64,000 nt of DNA from Monomorium pharaonis (taxonomy: Eukaryota > Arthropoda > Insecta > Hymenoptera > Formicidae). The notes under the pieces are model-generated. The model saw nothing but the letters and a program-made list of their open reading frames with translations, ran no database searches and was not told where the DNA came from. Positions 11,501-21,474 of this stretch are shown here, piece by piece. How positions within the stretch are numbered: the first letter of the stretch is position 1; the number at the start of each line of letters is the position of its first letter. The position numbers were made by a program, and so were the translations under genes. The DNA lies in contig NC_050474.1 in assembly GCF_013373865.1 (NCBI RefSeq), positions 12,959,045 through 13,023,044 of the forward strand, in the 5' to 3' direction.

Positions 11501-14500
11501 TTATTCTGAATTTTACATTGTAGTAGAATAAGAATCCCCGTTTTTTAAATTACTGTTTTCATTTTGCATTTTATTACTTTTTTTAGAGCTACTCTAATGG
11601 AATAAACAAAGTAATCTCTAATGTGATAGAAACAACTACAATTGATATTCCATCTGACAGTAATAAAGAAATTAGAGAGATTAACTGTAATTCATCAACG
11701 ACAGATGTAGAGTATGCTTCATCATCAGAGAGGGACTCAAAGTCTACGTCATCATTAGAAGAAAATTCTTTGGCCAATGATACCTCAACAGATCCTATTG
11801 ATCACATCAGTGTGGAGACAGAAAAGAAGAAACTGTCAGAGAAATTGTGCGACTGCACAAACACCACAGTTGGTGATGTTATTTTCATGTGCCTTGTGTT
11901 AGGAGTGAGGCATAATTTGTCATGGGAGGCACAACTTGATATTCTGCGAATGGTCAACTCAATTTACGGCAAGAAGGATCTTCCAGAAACAAAATACAAG
12001 TACTTTCAGCACATAGAAAAAGAAAAGAAGAGCATATCTTATCACATCTATTGCCCAACATGTGAGGTGTACTTAGGGGAAAAAAGTTATTTGCCAGAAT
12101 GTGTGCAATGTTCTTATTGTGCTAGTAATGTAGATGAATCTAAGCCGTTAAACTTTTTCTTGTCCATATCATTAGAATCGCAATTAAAAAAATTAGTAAG
12201 TGATTCACGTATAGCATCTTTATTGCTAAATTACAGATTTAATCGCAAGAAAGAGCATTCTGATGCTTTTGAGGAGCAGTACAAAAAGCATTGTATTCCT
12301 GGAGGAATACTCTCTTCTCCTCTCAATTTTTCATTTTCATTTTTTACGGACGGTGTACAAACTGGGAAGTCGACCGGTAAATCATTGTGGCCTATTTATG
12401 TAACGATCAATGAATTCCCATTTAAAGACCATAGCAGATATATGCTTCTTGCTGGGCTGTATGTTGGATCTAAAGATCCTAATCAAATGGTTTTTTTACA
12501 ACCTTTTGTTAAAGAAGCAAACAAACTCTCCTCCGAGAGTTTCTTTTGGAATCACGAGAGAAAATAGGTAATCAGTAAGGTCATCCCTTTATGTGCGGTA
12601 ACTGATTCTGTTGCACGGTGGCAGCTTCTCAACATGCAGTCTTTCCATGCATTTTATGGTTGCACATTCTGTTATGAGAAGCAGGAGAAAACAGGCCCAA
12701 GATCGAGGTGTTTTAATGTCCTCTCTGAAAGGGCAGATGACAGAACGGCAGAATCCACTTATCAGGATGCAAGTAGAGCTCATGAAAGGAGAAATGAAAC
12801 ACGTATAGACAAGCGGCATTACAAAGGTGTCAAGGGCCCATCTATTTTGATGAATCTTCTCTATTTTGATTTGATTTGCGGTTTTGTCGTAGATTACATG
12901 TATGCCATCCTGTTAGGTGTAATAAAATCTCATATAGAATATTTGTTTGATTCTACTAAAAAGAAATGTTGGATAGGTATGACAGACGGTACAGCTTTAA
13001 AGAATTTGACAGACACAATAGATGGCCGTCTTCTCAGCATACAACCTCCAACAGGAATAACTAGAAGTCCTCGTTCAATCGAACATTGTGGTAAGTGGAA
13101 AGCGTCAGAATGGAGGTCGTGGCTTTTGTTTTATTGCATACCATGTTTGCAAGGTCTTCTTAAAGACAAATACTTGGCCCATTTCGCTATGCTCTCCCAA
13201 GCAACTAATACTCTCCTTCAACATTCTGTATCTCGCACTGAAATTGAGGAAGCGCACAACCTGTTCCTTCGGTATTGCTATTACTTTCAAAAATATTTTA
13301 AACCTAAACACACAATCTACAACCTTCATCTTCTTACTCACGTGTGCAAATGTGTTATTAACTGGGGTCCCTTGTGGATACACAATGCATTTTGCTATGA
13401 AGGACAAAATAGACATTTATTACAATTATATCAGAGTCCGTTTCAAGTTACTTCACAGATAGCTCGTAAGTTTCTTATGTTCAATTCACTATATACTCTA
13501 TGTGAGGATATTGTGTCATCTAAAAGTACTATTGATTTCTCAGAAAGAATTTTGAATAAGAAGCTTAGATATTTTGTGCGTTCTGATGGAGCACTTCTCC
13601 TAGGAAAGGGACAGCATGTTTCGATTTTGTGTGAAGAAGAGCAACAGTGCTTTCTTTGTTTTGATGCTAATTTTGATGCTAAGAATTTAATTTTTTTAAA
13701 TAGATTATTATATAATGGAATTAGGTACACCTCCTCTCAATATGTTGATAAGAAGAAGAACAACGATTCTTATGCTATCCTAAGAGATGGGAAAATTGTA
13801 CAAATAAAATACATTGCCATGTCGCCGTTGGGTGAAATTTTACTTCTTGTGCAAACAATTAAATGCTTTAAGCGTTTATTGGTTTAAAACGATTACGTGG
13901 CTCTAAAACATATCCTCAAAATGAAAAGAATTGGGAAAATGTTATGCATCAAACTGTCACTCATCAAACAACCCTGTATTGTGATGAATTTACCCACTAA
14001 TACCTATCTGTGTGGTCTGCCTTTTGGCTGTCATGGAGATTGAAAATAAAACTTTAATTGATGCGTATTTTGCAATATATAAGTTTTACACTTTATTTGG
14101 CAAATAAAGTATTGTATTTAATTTTAGAATAAATAATCTCTTTCTTTTACCTTGACTTTGTCTCCTCCCCTCTCTATATGAGTAAAAATTAGAAAGAGGT
14201 TTACTACATAAAAAACGAAAAGAGAATGTTATTATAATTTAAATATGTATATAGTATATGTTTAAGCTGTACTGGCAGAAAAGCGTTTTTTAAGCAATCT
14301 CAAACCGTTTGCACAAACGCCCTATACTACAATTCGCCGCAAATTAGAAGAGCGTTTGTTGAGCAAAGGGAAAACGTTTGTCTTACAGCGTTGAGAAAAA
14401 CGTTTGATAAACGTTTTTAACGTCTGACAGCAAACTCTCTATACAACGTTGTATCAGCGTTCACTAAGCATTCTCTGAAAAGCGTTGACTTAGCATTACA

Positions 14501-15182
14501 GAACTTTCACGAAACGTTTTATATAGCGTTTGATACAGCAGGAAAAACGCTCGTGTTCAGCGCTGGATAAAGCGTTTCTTAAGCGTTCTCAAACCGTTTG
14601 CACAAACGCCCTACGATTCGTCACGAATTAGAAAAGCGTTTGCTGAGGAAAGGGAAAACGTTTGTCTTACGGTGTTGGGAAAAGCGTTTGATAAACGTTT
14701 TAAAGTCTGACAACAAACTCTCTATACAACGTTGTATCAGCGTTCACTAAGCAATCTCTGAAAAGCATTAACTTAGCATTACAGAACTTTATCGAAACGT
14801 TTTATACAGCGTTTGATAAGCGTTCCAAAAACGTTTACAACCCAAGAGCGTTGTATAAGCGTTCTTACAACGTTTGAAAATATATAAACGCTCAGAAAAC
14901 CCTTACCAAACGTTTGTCAACGCTCTATAAAGCGTCTTATTTTCGTCAGGGATGGTGAAACGCGTATTGGCAAGAATAATGTTGAATGATTTATCTAAGA
15001 CCTATAGTTGGATTGGATTTAAAGAAAAACATAATTTTTCAAGTCTTCGAATTTGCTCAGCAATATTAATTGCTACACAGAAAACACATAATTGTTCAGA
15101 AGCAATGATAAAAAATGCAATAAAATATTGGTTGGTAAAATCCACTGAACGACAGAAGCAATCAGTAAAAGAAAAATTGTAA
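5578..15182 (+). CDS. DUF4806-domain protein, spliced, partial (three exons recognised)
   Basis: Three exons join in phase: 5578-5730, 5891-6130 and 14950-15182, each flanked by AG acceptors and GT donors, with a TAA stop at 15180-15182. Exon 2 encodes a helical stretch and then FNFPLKELQELEALEEFL. Exon 3 encodes MVKRVLARIMLNDLSKTYSW and a tail with AIKYWLVKSTERQKQ. This order matches DUF4806 proteins, which are numerous and of unknown function in insects. The N-terminal exon (AVVxF...WWP type, seen at the second locus near 47.6 kb) was not found upstream, so the gene is partial, or starts in the patch near 5.4 kb. The 8,819-bp intron 2 carries BEL/Pao and CACTA-like sequence. The last acceptor directly abuts the CACTA subterminal repeats, so it may be supplied by the element. 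There are no stops within the joined exons. Exon joins are read from sequence; expression is unknown. Confidence 0.6.
6238..7523 (+). repeat. Probable 5' LTR of the BEL/Pao element
   Basis: The 3' boundary is firm: it ends TTAAACA six bases before the primer-binding site. The 5' boundary (TGTGTACATTCG) is a guess based on the TG rule and a composition change after the intron sequence; no second LTR is available to test it. It contains two direct copies of a 48-bp unit at about 6594-6689 (GAGTGAGAGAGAGGGACATT). Confidence 0.5.
7529..7546 (+). other. Primer-binding site matching tRNA-Tyr 3' end
   Basis: TGGTCCTTCGAGCCGGAT is the complement of a eukaryotic tRNA-Tyr acceptor end including CCA, 18 of 18 by my memory of that tRNA. 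It sits five bases after the LTR, where minus-strand priming is expected. Confidence 0.7.
7590..11198 (+). pseudogene. BEL/Pao gag-pol polyprotein with three in-frame stops
   Basis: A 3.6-kb single reading frame with no frameshift but three stops: TAG 8190-8192, TGA 8940-8942 and TAG 10113-10115. The first ATG is at 7590. Domains in order: DUF1759-type gag (LPRLDLPKFNGTPSDW near 8005); three CCHC-like knuckles (CPICSSNH, CFNCLGTH, CQKCGRRHH, about 8632-8830); retropepsin-like protease with LLDQGSEISLISE near 9030; reverse transcriptase with VFVSDMEKMYRQIKVHP and the catalytic YVDD near 10263; RNase H with IHGFCDASQQAAAAAVY near 10780 and LWTDSAITYTW near 11010. Integrase is missing. Each stop could come from one C-to-T or G-to-A transition. 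The copy cannot encode an intact polyprotein as it stands. Confidence 0.9.
11199..11371. other. Short AT-rich spacer
   Basis: Contains several direct ATTATATAAAATTATATA-type words between the truncated BEL frame and the first CACTA-like exon. The expected CACTA 5' terminus and subterminal repeats are not visible here. Confidence 0.4.
11372..13887 (+). pseudogene. CACTA/EnSpm-like transposase (TNP2/DUF4218 type), one stop
   Basis: Exon 11372-11479 (acceptor TTTCAG, donor GTATGC) joins in frame to 11587-13887, which is open except for one TAG at 12565-12567. The order is an acidic serine-rich N-terminus; a zinc-ribbon-like block YCPTCEVYLGE...CVQCSYC near 12050-12120; a putative first catalytic aspartate in FFTDGVQTGKSTGKSLWPIY near 12340; a second in VVDYMYAILLGVIK near 12890; then KASEWRSWLLFYCIPCL, LHLLTHV and WGPLWIHNAFCYEGQNRHL (13100-13410). 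These match EnSpm-type transposases in insects. Stop TAA is at 13885 and an AATAAA polyadenylation signal at 14045. Upstream exons and the 5' terminus are not seen. The second CACTA-like relic near 58 kb shares the DGxPxFKS and DYxHLVCL motifs. Confidence 0.75.
14270..14945. repeat. CACTA-type subterminal repeat region (AACGTTT/AGCGTTT motifs)
   Basis: Dense short motifs (AGCGTTTG, AACGTTTG and their complements CAAACGTT, CAAACGCT) occur dozens of times on both strands. A larger direct repeat of period 289 bp is superimposed: CAAACCGTTTGCACAAACGCCC begins at 14301 and 14590. Crowded short motifs next to the terminus are typical of CACTA elements, where they bind an element-encoded protein. 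The array ends around 14945 beside TTTTCGTCAG, which is also the splice acceptor of the last DUF4806 exon. Confidence 0.65.
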
Positions 15183-15479
15183 GACGTCTTACTCCAAGTA
15201 AAAAAAATTATTTTGCTTAACGATTATCAAGTATATTAGATTAATAACAACTTTCCTTTGTTTTGTTTAAAAAATACATTTAAAGTTTGTGCAATGTTCT
15301 TAGTTGTTAGTTATGTATTTTAATTACATTAAGATTATATCTAGAAAATCATATTTCTCTATTTTATAGAATGTTAATTGACGAGCTTTATAAAAAAATG
15401 TATTTAAAATACGTAAAGATATATAAAAAATACATAAAGCATTCCTTTAAATAATTTTGTGATATTCACCAAATACTAA
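15183..15479. other. 3' flank of the DUF4806 locus, no gene
   Basis: AT-rich DNA between the stop codon of the last DUF4806 exon and the terminal repeat at 15480. It probably includes 3' UTR. No further feature is visible. Confidence 0.4.
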
Positions 15480-16269
15480 CAAGGGAACCTCGCGAACCCG
15501 AAAATTCTGATTTTAATGAAACTTGGCATAAATGTAGAAGGGGTAAATACATGAATTTAGAAATTAAAAGTTGGTGCTTATAAACGGTTTAAAGAGTTGA
15601 AACCACCCTTTAAAAACATTGAGTTTTTGTCTTTTCTCGATATATCTCGTAAACTAAACAAAGTATTAAAAAATGTTTTATACAAAAGTTTTACAGTATA
15701 AATACCTCTATTTAACTATGCTATTTATTTTTAAAAAAAATTTTTTTTTCAAAAACAAATTTTTTTTTTAAATTTTTTTTGAAAAAAATAAATAACACAG
15801 TTAAATAGAGGTATTTATGCCGTAAAACTTTTGTATGAAACATTTTTTTATATTTTGTTTAGTTTACGAGATATATCAAGAAAATGCAAAAATGTCTCAA
15901 CTTTGAAGTGTGGTTTCACCCCTTCAAACCGTTTTTGAACCAAAATAAAACATTTCTAAATTAATATATTTATTTCCTCCACATTTATGCCAAGTTTCAT
16001 TAAAATTGGAAAATTTTTCGTTTGGGCTTATAAACGGTTTGAAGGAGTGAAATTACCCTTTAAAGGTTGAGATATTTTTACTTTTTCTCGCTATATCTCG
16101 TAAACTAAACAAAATATAAAAAAATGTTTTATACAAAAGTTTTATAGCCTAAATACCTTCATTTAACTACGCTGTTCATTTAAAAAAAAAAAAAAATTTT
16201 TTTTTTTAATTAAAATAAATTTTTAATAAAATTGACTTTTATGTATATAGCATTTATAAAATAATTATA

Positions 16270-16476
16270 CACTGGAACCCCTCGTTAGCGTACTCCGCGT
16301 TAGCGGAAACTATCCCCTCCATATGCACTCGGCCCACATGAGTAGCGTGTGTGGGGGATAGCAATGAGCAATGCAGTCGCGTATTTCACGGAGTGGGAGT
16401 GAAATCAAGCAATAGGAGATAACCCCGCGTTAGCGGACGAAAGCCCCGAACAGTCCGCTAACGCGGGGTTCCAGTG
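16270..16476. mobile_element. 207-bp pogo/mariner-type MITE with TA duplication
   Basis: Termini CACTGGAACCCC and GGGGTTCCAGTG are inverted and flanked by TA at 16268-16269 and 16477-16478. The interior repeats the GTTAGCGGA word near both ends. The paralogous sequence near 28553-28562 reads straight through the site as AATTATACTATCTTA, giving the empty target. It has no coding capacity; mobilisation by a Tc1/mariner/pogo transposase is inferred from the TIR style and TA target. Confidence 0.9.
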
Positions 16477-16749
16477 TACTATCTTATACTACGTTCTATT
16501 TATATCATCTATGTGTATATTATGTATGTTATATATTATCTATGTTATAATACTATACATTTATATTATCTGCATCCCTATATGTATTAGTTTTCATCTA
16601 ACAGTTGTGCAATATTACAGTAGTCACGTTGCTTTCACACAGTTCATTCTGTCTACGTCACATATTTCACATTCAAGTTTTATATTCGTCATATCACGGT
16701 ATATATCATATATGAAATGGAAATCACGTATTAAAGTTTGATATCTTTA

Positions 16750-17138
16750 TTAATGATGTTACGCGTCATTTTCACATCTGTATCAAGTCTAACGTGTGCT
16801 CGATCAGTACATCAGTATCACATCTGACGTGTGCTTGATTTTTCTGTTAGATTATTTAATTAAGCGAAGCATAATGTTACACGTAAATGTTGCGAATGTT
16901 CCTAATATGTTAATTATTTTATTTCAAATTATACATATTCCACTTATAAATGAAAGAGAAATACAATTACGTGATGTGATAGAGAATATTATAACAAATG
17001 ATATTATAACAGTGAATGTGATGTATTATTTGATGTACACACTGATACTCTTTAGAATTTTAAAATTATTGGGAAGTGGATTTACTTGACATAGAATATG
17101 TAACAAATGATGAAGAAGAATTTTTTTTTAATGATAAT
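16750..17138 (+). pseudogene. 5' fragment of pogo-like transposase, left arm
   Basis: About 390 bp homologous to 28820-29210 of the intact copy, covering the N-terminal leader (MLHVNVANVPNMLIILFQII). It has several small indels and frame changes, so reading breaks near 17010-17090. It ends at the palindrome junction. It cannot encode a transposase. Confidence 0.75.
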
Positions 17139-17644
17139 TGTGGTAGGGACTTCACCTTTCTGTAGCGACTTTGCACTCCTGAAAGAGAGTATGGGCCTTT
17201 TTTTCCACTTTTCCAATATTCGACGGCTTTTCTTTTACAGCTACTATTTAAAATTTCGTCTTCTGGTTTACAATTATTTTCATTATCAGGTTCAAAATCG
17301 TCATTATCATTTTCTAAAAATTCTTCCTTTTCATCTGATACATATTCTATGTCAGGTAAATCCACTTCCCAATAATTTTGAAATTTCAAAGCAAAATGAG
17401 TGTGTACATCAAATGATAAGACATTCACTGCATTTGTATTAATATCCTTTATCACATCACGTAATTGTATTTCTCTTTCATTTATAGGCGTTGGTAGAAT
17501 ATGTGTAATTTGAAATAAAATAATTAACATATTAAGAACATTCGCAACATTTATGTGTAACATTATGCTTCGCTTATTTAAAAACAATCTAACAAGAAAA
17601 ATCAAGCACATGTTAGATGTGATACTGATGTACTGATCAAACAC
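17139..17644 (-). pseudogene. 5' fragment of pogo-like transposase, right arm
   Basis: Reverse-oriented copy of the N-terminal transposase region, better preserved than the left copy. An open stretch includes the acidic segment NDNDDFEPDNENN and the start of the CENP-B-type DNA-binding region (KRKAVEYWKSGKKGPYSLSG). It is cut at the junction before the catalytic domain. It could at most encode a short N-terminal polypeptide. Confidence 0.75.
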
Positions 17645-17910
17645 ACGTTAGACTTGACACTGATGTGAAAATGACGCGTAACACCATTAATAAAGATACC
17701 AAACTTTTATTAATACGTGATTTCATACATGATACATACCGTGACATGACAAATATAAAACTTGAATGTGAAATATGTGACGTAGAGAGAATGAACACTG
17801 TGTGAAAGCAACGTGACTACTAATATTGCGCAACTGTTAGATAAAAACTAATACATACAAGGATGCAGATAATATAAATGTATAGTATTATAACGTAGAT
17901 AATATATAAC

Positions 17911-19781
17911 TGTGACGTGACGCGTCCGGTCGCGCTCGTCACAAGGGCGTAAGCTCGACCGAGGGGGTCGATTTGGGGCTCCTCCTCGCCGAGCCGAGGG
18001 GGATGCGACTTCGTTTTACGTTTGTTTCTTTCTTTTTTAGTTTCCGCGTTACCGTGTCAGATTAATTAGGGTATTTAGGACTAAGGCGCCAAGTGAGGGC
18101 TTGATTTTATTGTACCACGAACGGAGAAGGAGCAGCCATCGGGGGAAAAGTATCGCGAGCAGTCGACAGTAGGCGAGGTGTCCCGCAAAGAGTTTCCCCG
18201 CCGAGCCGTGCGGCGAGCCCGGCTGATTGTTACCGCCCTGAGCCGCAAGGATACCGTCGCCGTAAGGATACCGTGGCAGAAATATACCGCATGGCAACAT
18301 GAGAGATTCCTGAGAGGAATCACGCCGAGGGCATGCCACCGGGCTGCAGACCGGGGGAGCGACCGTCAAACTGTCAACCGCCCGCCACGCAGATCGGTTC
18401 GGCCACGGCATGGCCAGCCGGGCCAATCGAAAATGGCAGAGCAATAGCACTCGCATCGGCGGAAGTCGTCACGCGCGGACCACGAGGCAATTGGAGAGGC
18501 GATGCGGCGCAGCATGGGATCGAGGCGTGCGGATCGACCGAAAATTGAAGCACGCGCATGCGCGGCGGCTCGAGCCGGCCGGCGCGGGGCCGGGGCTCCT
18601 CACTGTTCGGCACGCCGTGACTGTGTACACTTGCAGAGGACGAGCCCCAGATACCGAGATCGTTACCGAAGACTTCAAGGACCAGGACTCCGTTCCTTAT
18701 TGTAAGGCCAGCACTCGGCAGCCATCGATTAAGTAAGGTTCGGAAAAAGCGGTCAACCCTCGTGCGGGACCGGATACCGGATACCGTTTCCACTGAGGAC
18801 ATCGGTCATCCGAATCCGATATTATTAGTGATATTAGTGTGTAAAGTAACTCGAAGAAAGAGTAGAGTTGTGTGGCCGCACGAGGGCTCGGACCGACCGG
18901 CCCCGAATAATTGATACCGCGAGTACGTCCCTCTCGGACTACGCTGGAGCCGACAGTCATAGGATTAGAATCATTGTTACCGCGACTTGTTTCAGCCATT
19001 CGTGCTTTTGTCTTTGTTCGAGCGGAGAGCCTCGTCGACCTCCCGCCGCGTATTATCAATTCTATAGTTTCCGCATTTCTTGTATCTATAATTCGTTTCC
19101 GTCTTTAGTAAAGTTATAGTCGTGAATTAATCGTGAAAATTCCTTGAGTAAAGCTCATTGTCGCCTTGTTACCGTTCTCACACTGTGACTACAGAAATAC
19201 AATATAACTCGTTAATTGTCTACCAAATTGAGTATCGAATCTTTATACGACCTGCCTCGATCCGACATCTCCACACCGTCCGTCTCAATAAGAACCACGC
19301 CACTCTACCGTCTCGAGAGTAAACGAGCTACCGACACTTGTAGCGCTTTCTAGTTAGTTACCGTATTATCGTTGCTTATTGTGTGGCGCGAAAAGTCTGG
19401 CGCCCAACAATTTAGAGTATTGGGAAGTTACCGTTCTTGCACGTTACCGCTATCGTATCGAGAGCAATCTCGATCGATATTTGGGGGATACCGTATACCA
19501 GATACCGCTATCGTGTCGAGAGCAATCTCTTCCGATATTTGGGGATACCATCTGCAAGTTACCGTTCTCGCTTCGAGAGAAATCTCAAGCGAGTGGGGGA
19601 TACCGTATGCAAGCTACTGATACCGTATCGAGAGCATTCTCGAGAAATACTGCAGCTATCGTCTCGCCAACTATCGAATCTAACTAGAAAAGCGTTACTC
19701 GTTACCACATATACAAAGATTTCCGTTTAATTGGGCGTAGCCCCCTCGGATCTGGCGTTCCCGAGGGAAAGCAACGTTGCA
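17911..19781. mobile_element. Solo LTR, 1871 bp, TAAC target duplication
   Basis: Begins TGTGACGTGACGCG and ends AAAGCAACGTTGCA, with TAAC on both sides (17907-17910 and 19782-19785). Removing it restores the sequence of the right arm, matching the complement of about 28595-28605. It is sharply GC-richer than its surroundings and has no retroviral-type protein, as expected of a solo LTR left by LTR-LTR recombination. Many overlapping short frames on both strands follow from GC content. Family is undetermined: the 4-bp duplication and TG...CA ends fit BEL/Pao or Gypsy. Confidence 0.8.
19420..19640. repeat. Degenerate tandem repeat inside the solo LTR
   Basis: Three to four imperfect units of roughly 60-75 bp, each with a TACCG word, TCGAGAG(C/A)AATCTC, and ATATTTGGGGGATACC. 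The TCGAGAGCAATCTCGA core is nearly palindromic. It may be a regulatory repeat of the LTR; function is unknown. Confidence 0.6.
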
Positions 19782-20613
19782 TAACATATAAAATATACAC
19801 ATAGATGATATAAATAAAACGTAGTATAAGATAGTATAATTACTTTATAAATGCTATATACATAAAAGTCAATTTGAAAATTTATCTTAATTTAAAAAAA
19901 AATTTTTTTCGAAAAATAAACAGCGTAGTTAAATGGAAGTATTTATGCTACAAAATTTTTGTATAAAACATTTTTTTATATTTTGTTTAGTTTACGAGAT
20001 ATATCGAGAAAGGGTAAAAATATCTCAACCTTTGAAGGGTAGTTTCACTCCTTCAAATCGTTTATAAGACCAAACAGAAAATTTTCTGATTTTAATGAAA
20101 CTTGGCATAAATGTAGAAGGGGTAAATACATTAATTTAAAAATGTTTTATTTTGGTTCAAAAACGGCTTGAAAGGGTGAAAGCACGCTTCAAAGTTGAGA
20201 CATTTTTGCATTTTCTCGATATATCTCGTAAACTAAACAAAATATTAAAAAATGTTTCATACAAAAGTTTTACGACATGAATACCTTTATTCAACTATCA
20301 TATTTATTTTTTCCAAAAAAATTTTTTTTAAAGAAAAAATTGTTTAAAAAAAAAATTTTTTTTTTAATAAATAACATAATTAAATAGAGGTATTTATACT
20401 GTAAAACTTTTGTATGAAACATTTTTTAATATTTTGTTTAGTTTACGAGATATATCGAGAAAAAGCAAAAACCCAAAATTTTTGTAGGGTGGTTTCAACC
20501 CTTTAAACCGTTTATAAGCACCAACTATTAATTTCTAAATTCATTTTAACCCCCTCTACATTTATGTCAAGTTTCATTAAAATCAAAATTTTCGGGTTCG
20601 CGAGGTTCCCTTG

Positions 20614-21129
20614 TAAGTTTATTTTTAGTTATTTTGTATGTTAAGGTGATTGGATTTTGTTTATTTTATACTGTATGCTTATTTTATACTTTCCTAATTA
20701 TATGTATAAGTTTATAAGATATAAGCAAAACTAATGATAATGTTCAATTATTAAAAAATTTTATACTTTTTGTATCCCATATTGCCGAATTAATAAATAT
20801 ATTAATACTAGTATTCAATTCATGTATTATTTACTTTCTCTCTCTTTAATATGGATATTTATGTAATTACAATTGTAAATAACGTAATAGCATTTTCAAA
20901 AACAGTTAAATTTATTTTTTACAAATAGGACAAAATTAAAATAATAATACATATTAAAAATGTACGAATATATTAAATAGTTAAAAAATTGATAATTAAA
21001 TTTTAGTTAACAGATATTTATAACAGTAATATTAATATTTTAATAATACCTCTATTTTTCTAAATTGTTTTAAATTTTACTTCTACAAAAAATAAATAAT
21101 GGATTTAGCCGCTATTGAAAATAAATAGG
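20614..21129. other. AT-rich stretch, no gene seen
   Basis: AT-rich DNA between the palindromic element and the small hairpin MITE at 21130. No exon, repeat unit or element terminus was recognised. Confidence 0.4.
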
Positions 21130-21258
21130 CATTTTCCAGCAAGCAACATAGATGATACAGTGTAACCTTGTGTATTCATTAGGAATGGAACACTTTTTTT
21201 CTTACACTAATGAACACAGTGTTACATATGTGTCATCTGTGCCGCTTACTGAAAAATG
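21130..21258. repeat. 129-bp hairpin MITE
   Basis: CATTTTCCAGCAAGCAACAT at the left is the imperfect complement of GCCGCTTACTGAAAAATG at the right. The middle also pairs (GATGATACAGTGTAAC with GTTACATATGTGTCATC). The whole segment can fold into a single hairpin. No target duplication was established. Confidence 0.6.
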
Positions 21259-21259
21259 T

Positions 21260-21474
21260 TTAATAACTTATATGTTCATAGAATATGGAATATCCTATAA
21301 ATATGCATAGAATATTCTGCAGAATATACATAGAATATTTATCGAATATCCTATAAATATGCATAGAATATTTTCAGAATATACGATAGAATATTCTATT
21401 CACACTTAGAAAATATATATAGGAGTGCCATTCGAATATACTATGAACATACGATGAATATGTAAGAATGTAAT
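21260..21474. repeat. ATAGAATATTC-rich short repeat tract
   Basis: Repeated ATAGAATATTC and CCTATAAATATGCATAGAATATT words. The same tract resumes at 23490-23545, after the LTR-type insertion, and there ends GTGTTATCTGGG. This confirms that 21475-23485 interrupts it. Confidence 0.6.

Larger units (their letters stand above)
15480..20613. mobile_element. Palindromic pogo-like element: inverted dimer of a 5' half
   Basis: Terminal repeats are CAAGGGAACCTCGCGAACCC at 15480 and its complement ending at 20613, flanked by TAA on both sides (15477-15479 and 20614-20616). The left half matches the 5' half of the element at 28080 (terminal arm, flank, start of the transposase gene). The right half is the same 5' half in reverse orientation. 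The junction lies near 17138, where left-half sequence matching about 29210 meets reverse-oriented sequence matching about 29378. Neither half has the 3' part of the transposase. A 207-bp MITE has entered the left half and a 1.87-kb solo LTR the right half. This reads as a foldback derivative that still transposed, since it has a target duplication. Confidence 0.75.

Noticed and set aside
18049..19119. Many overlapping open frames of 70-140 codons in the GC-rich block
   Set aside because: The block is a solo LTR bounded by TAAC. GC content lowers stop frequency in all frames and no frame shows a domain.
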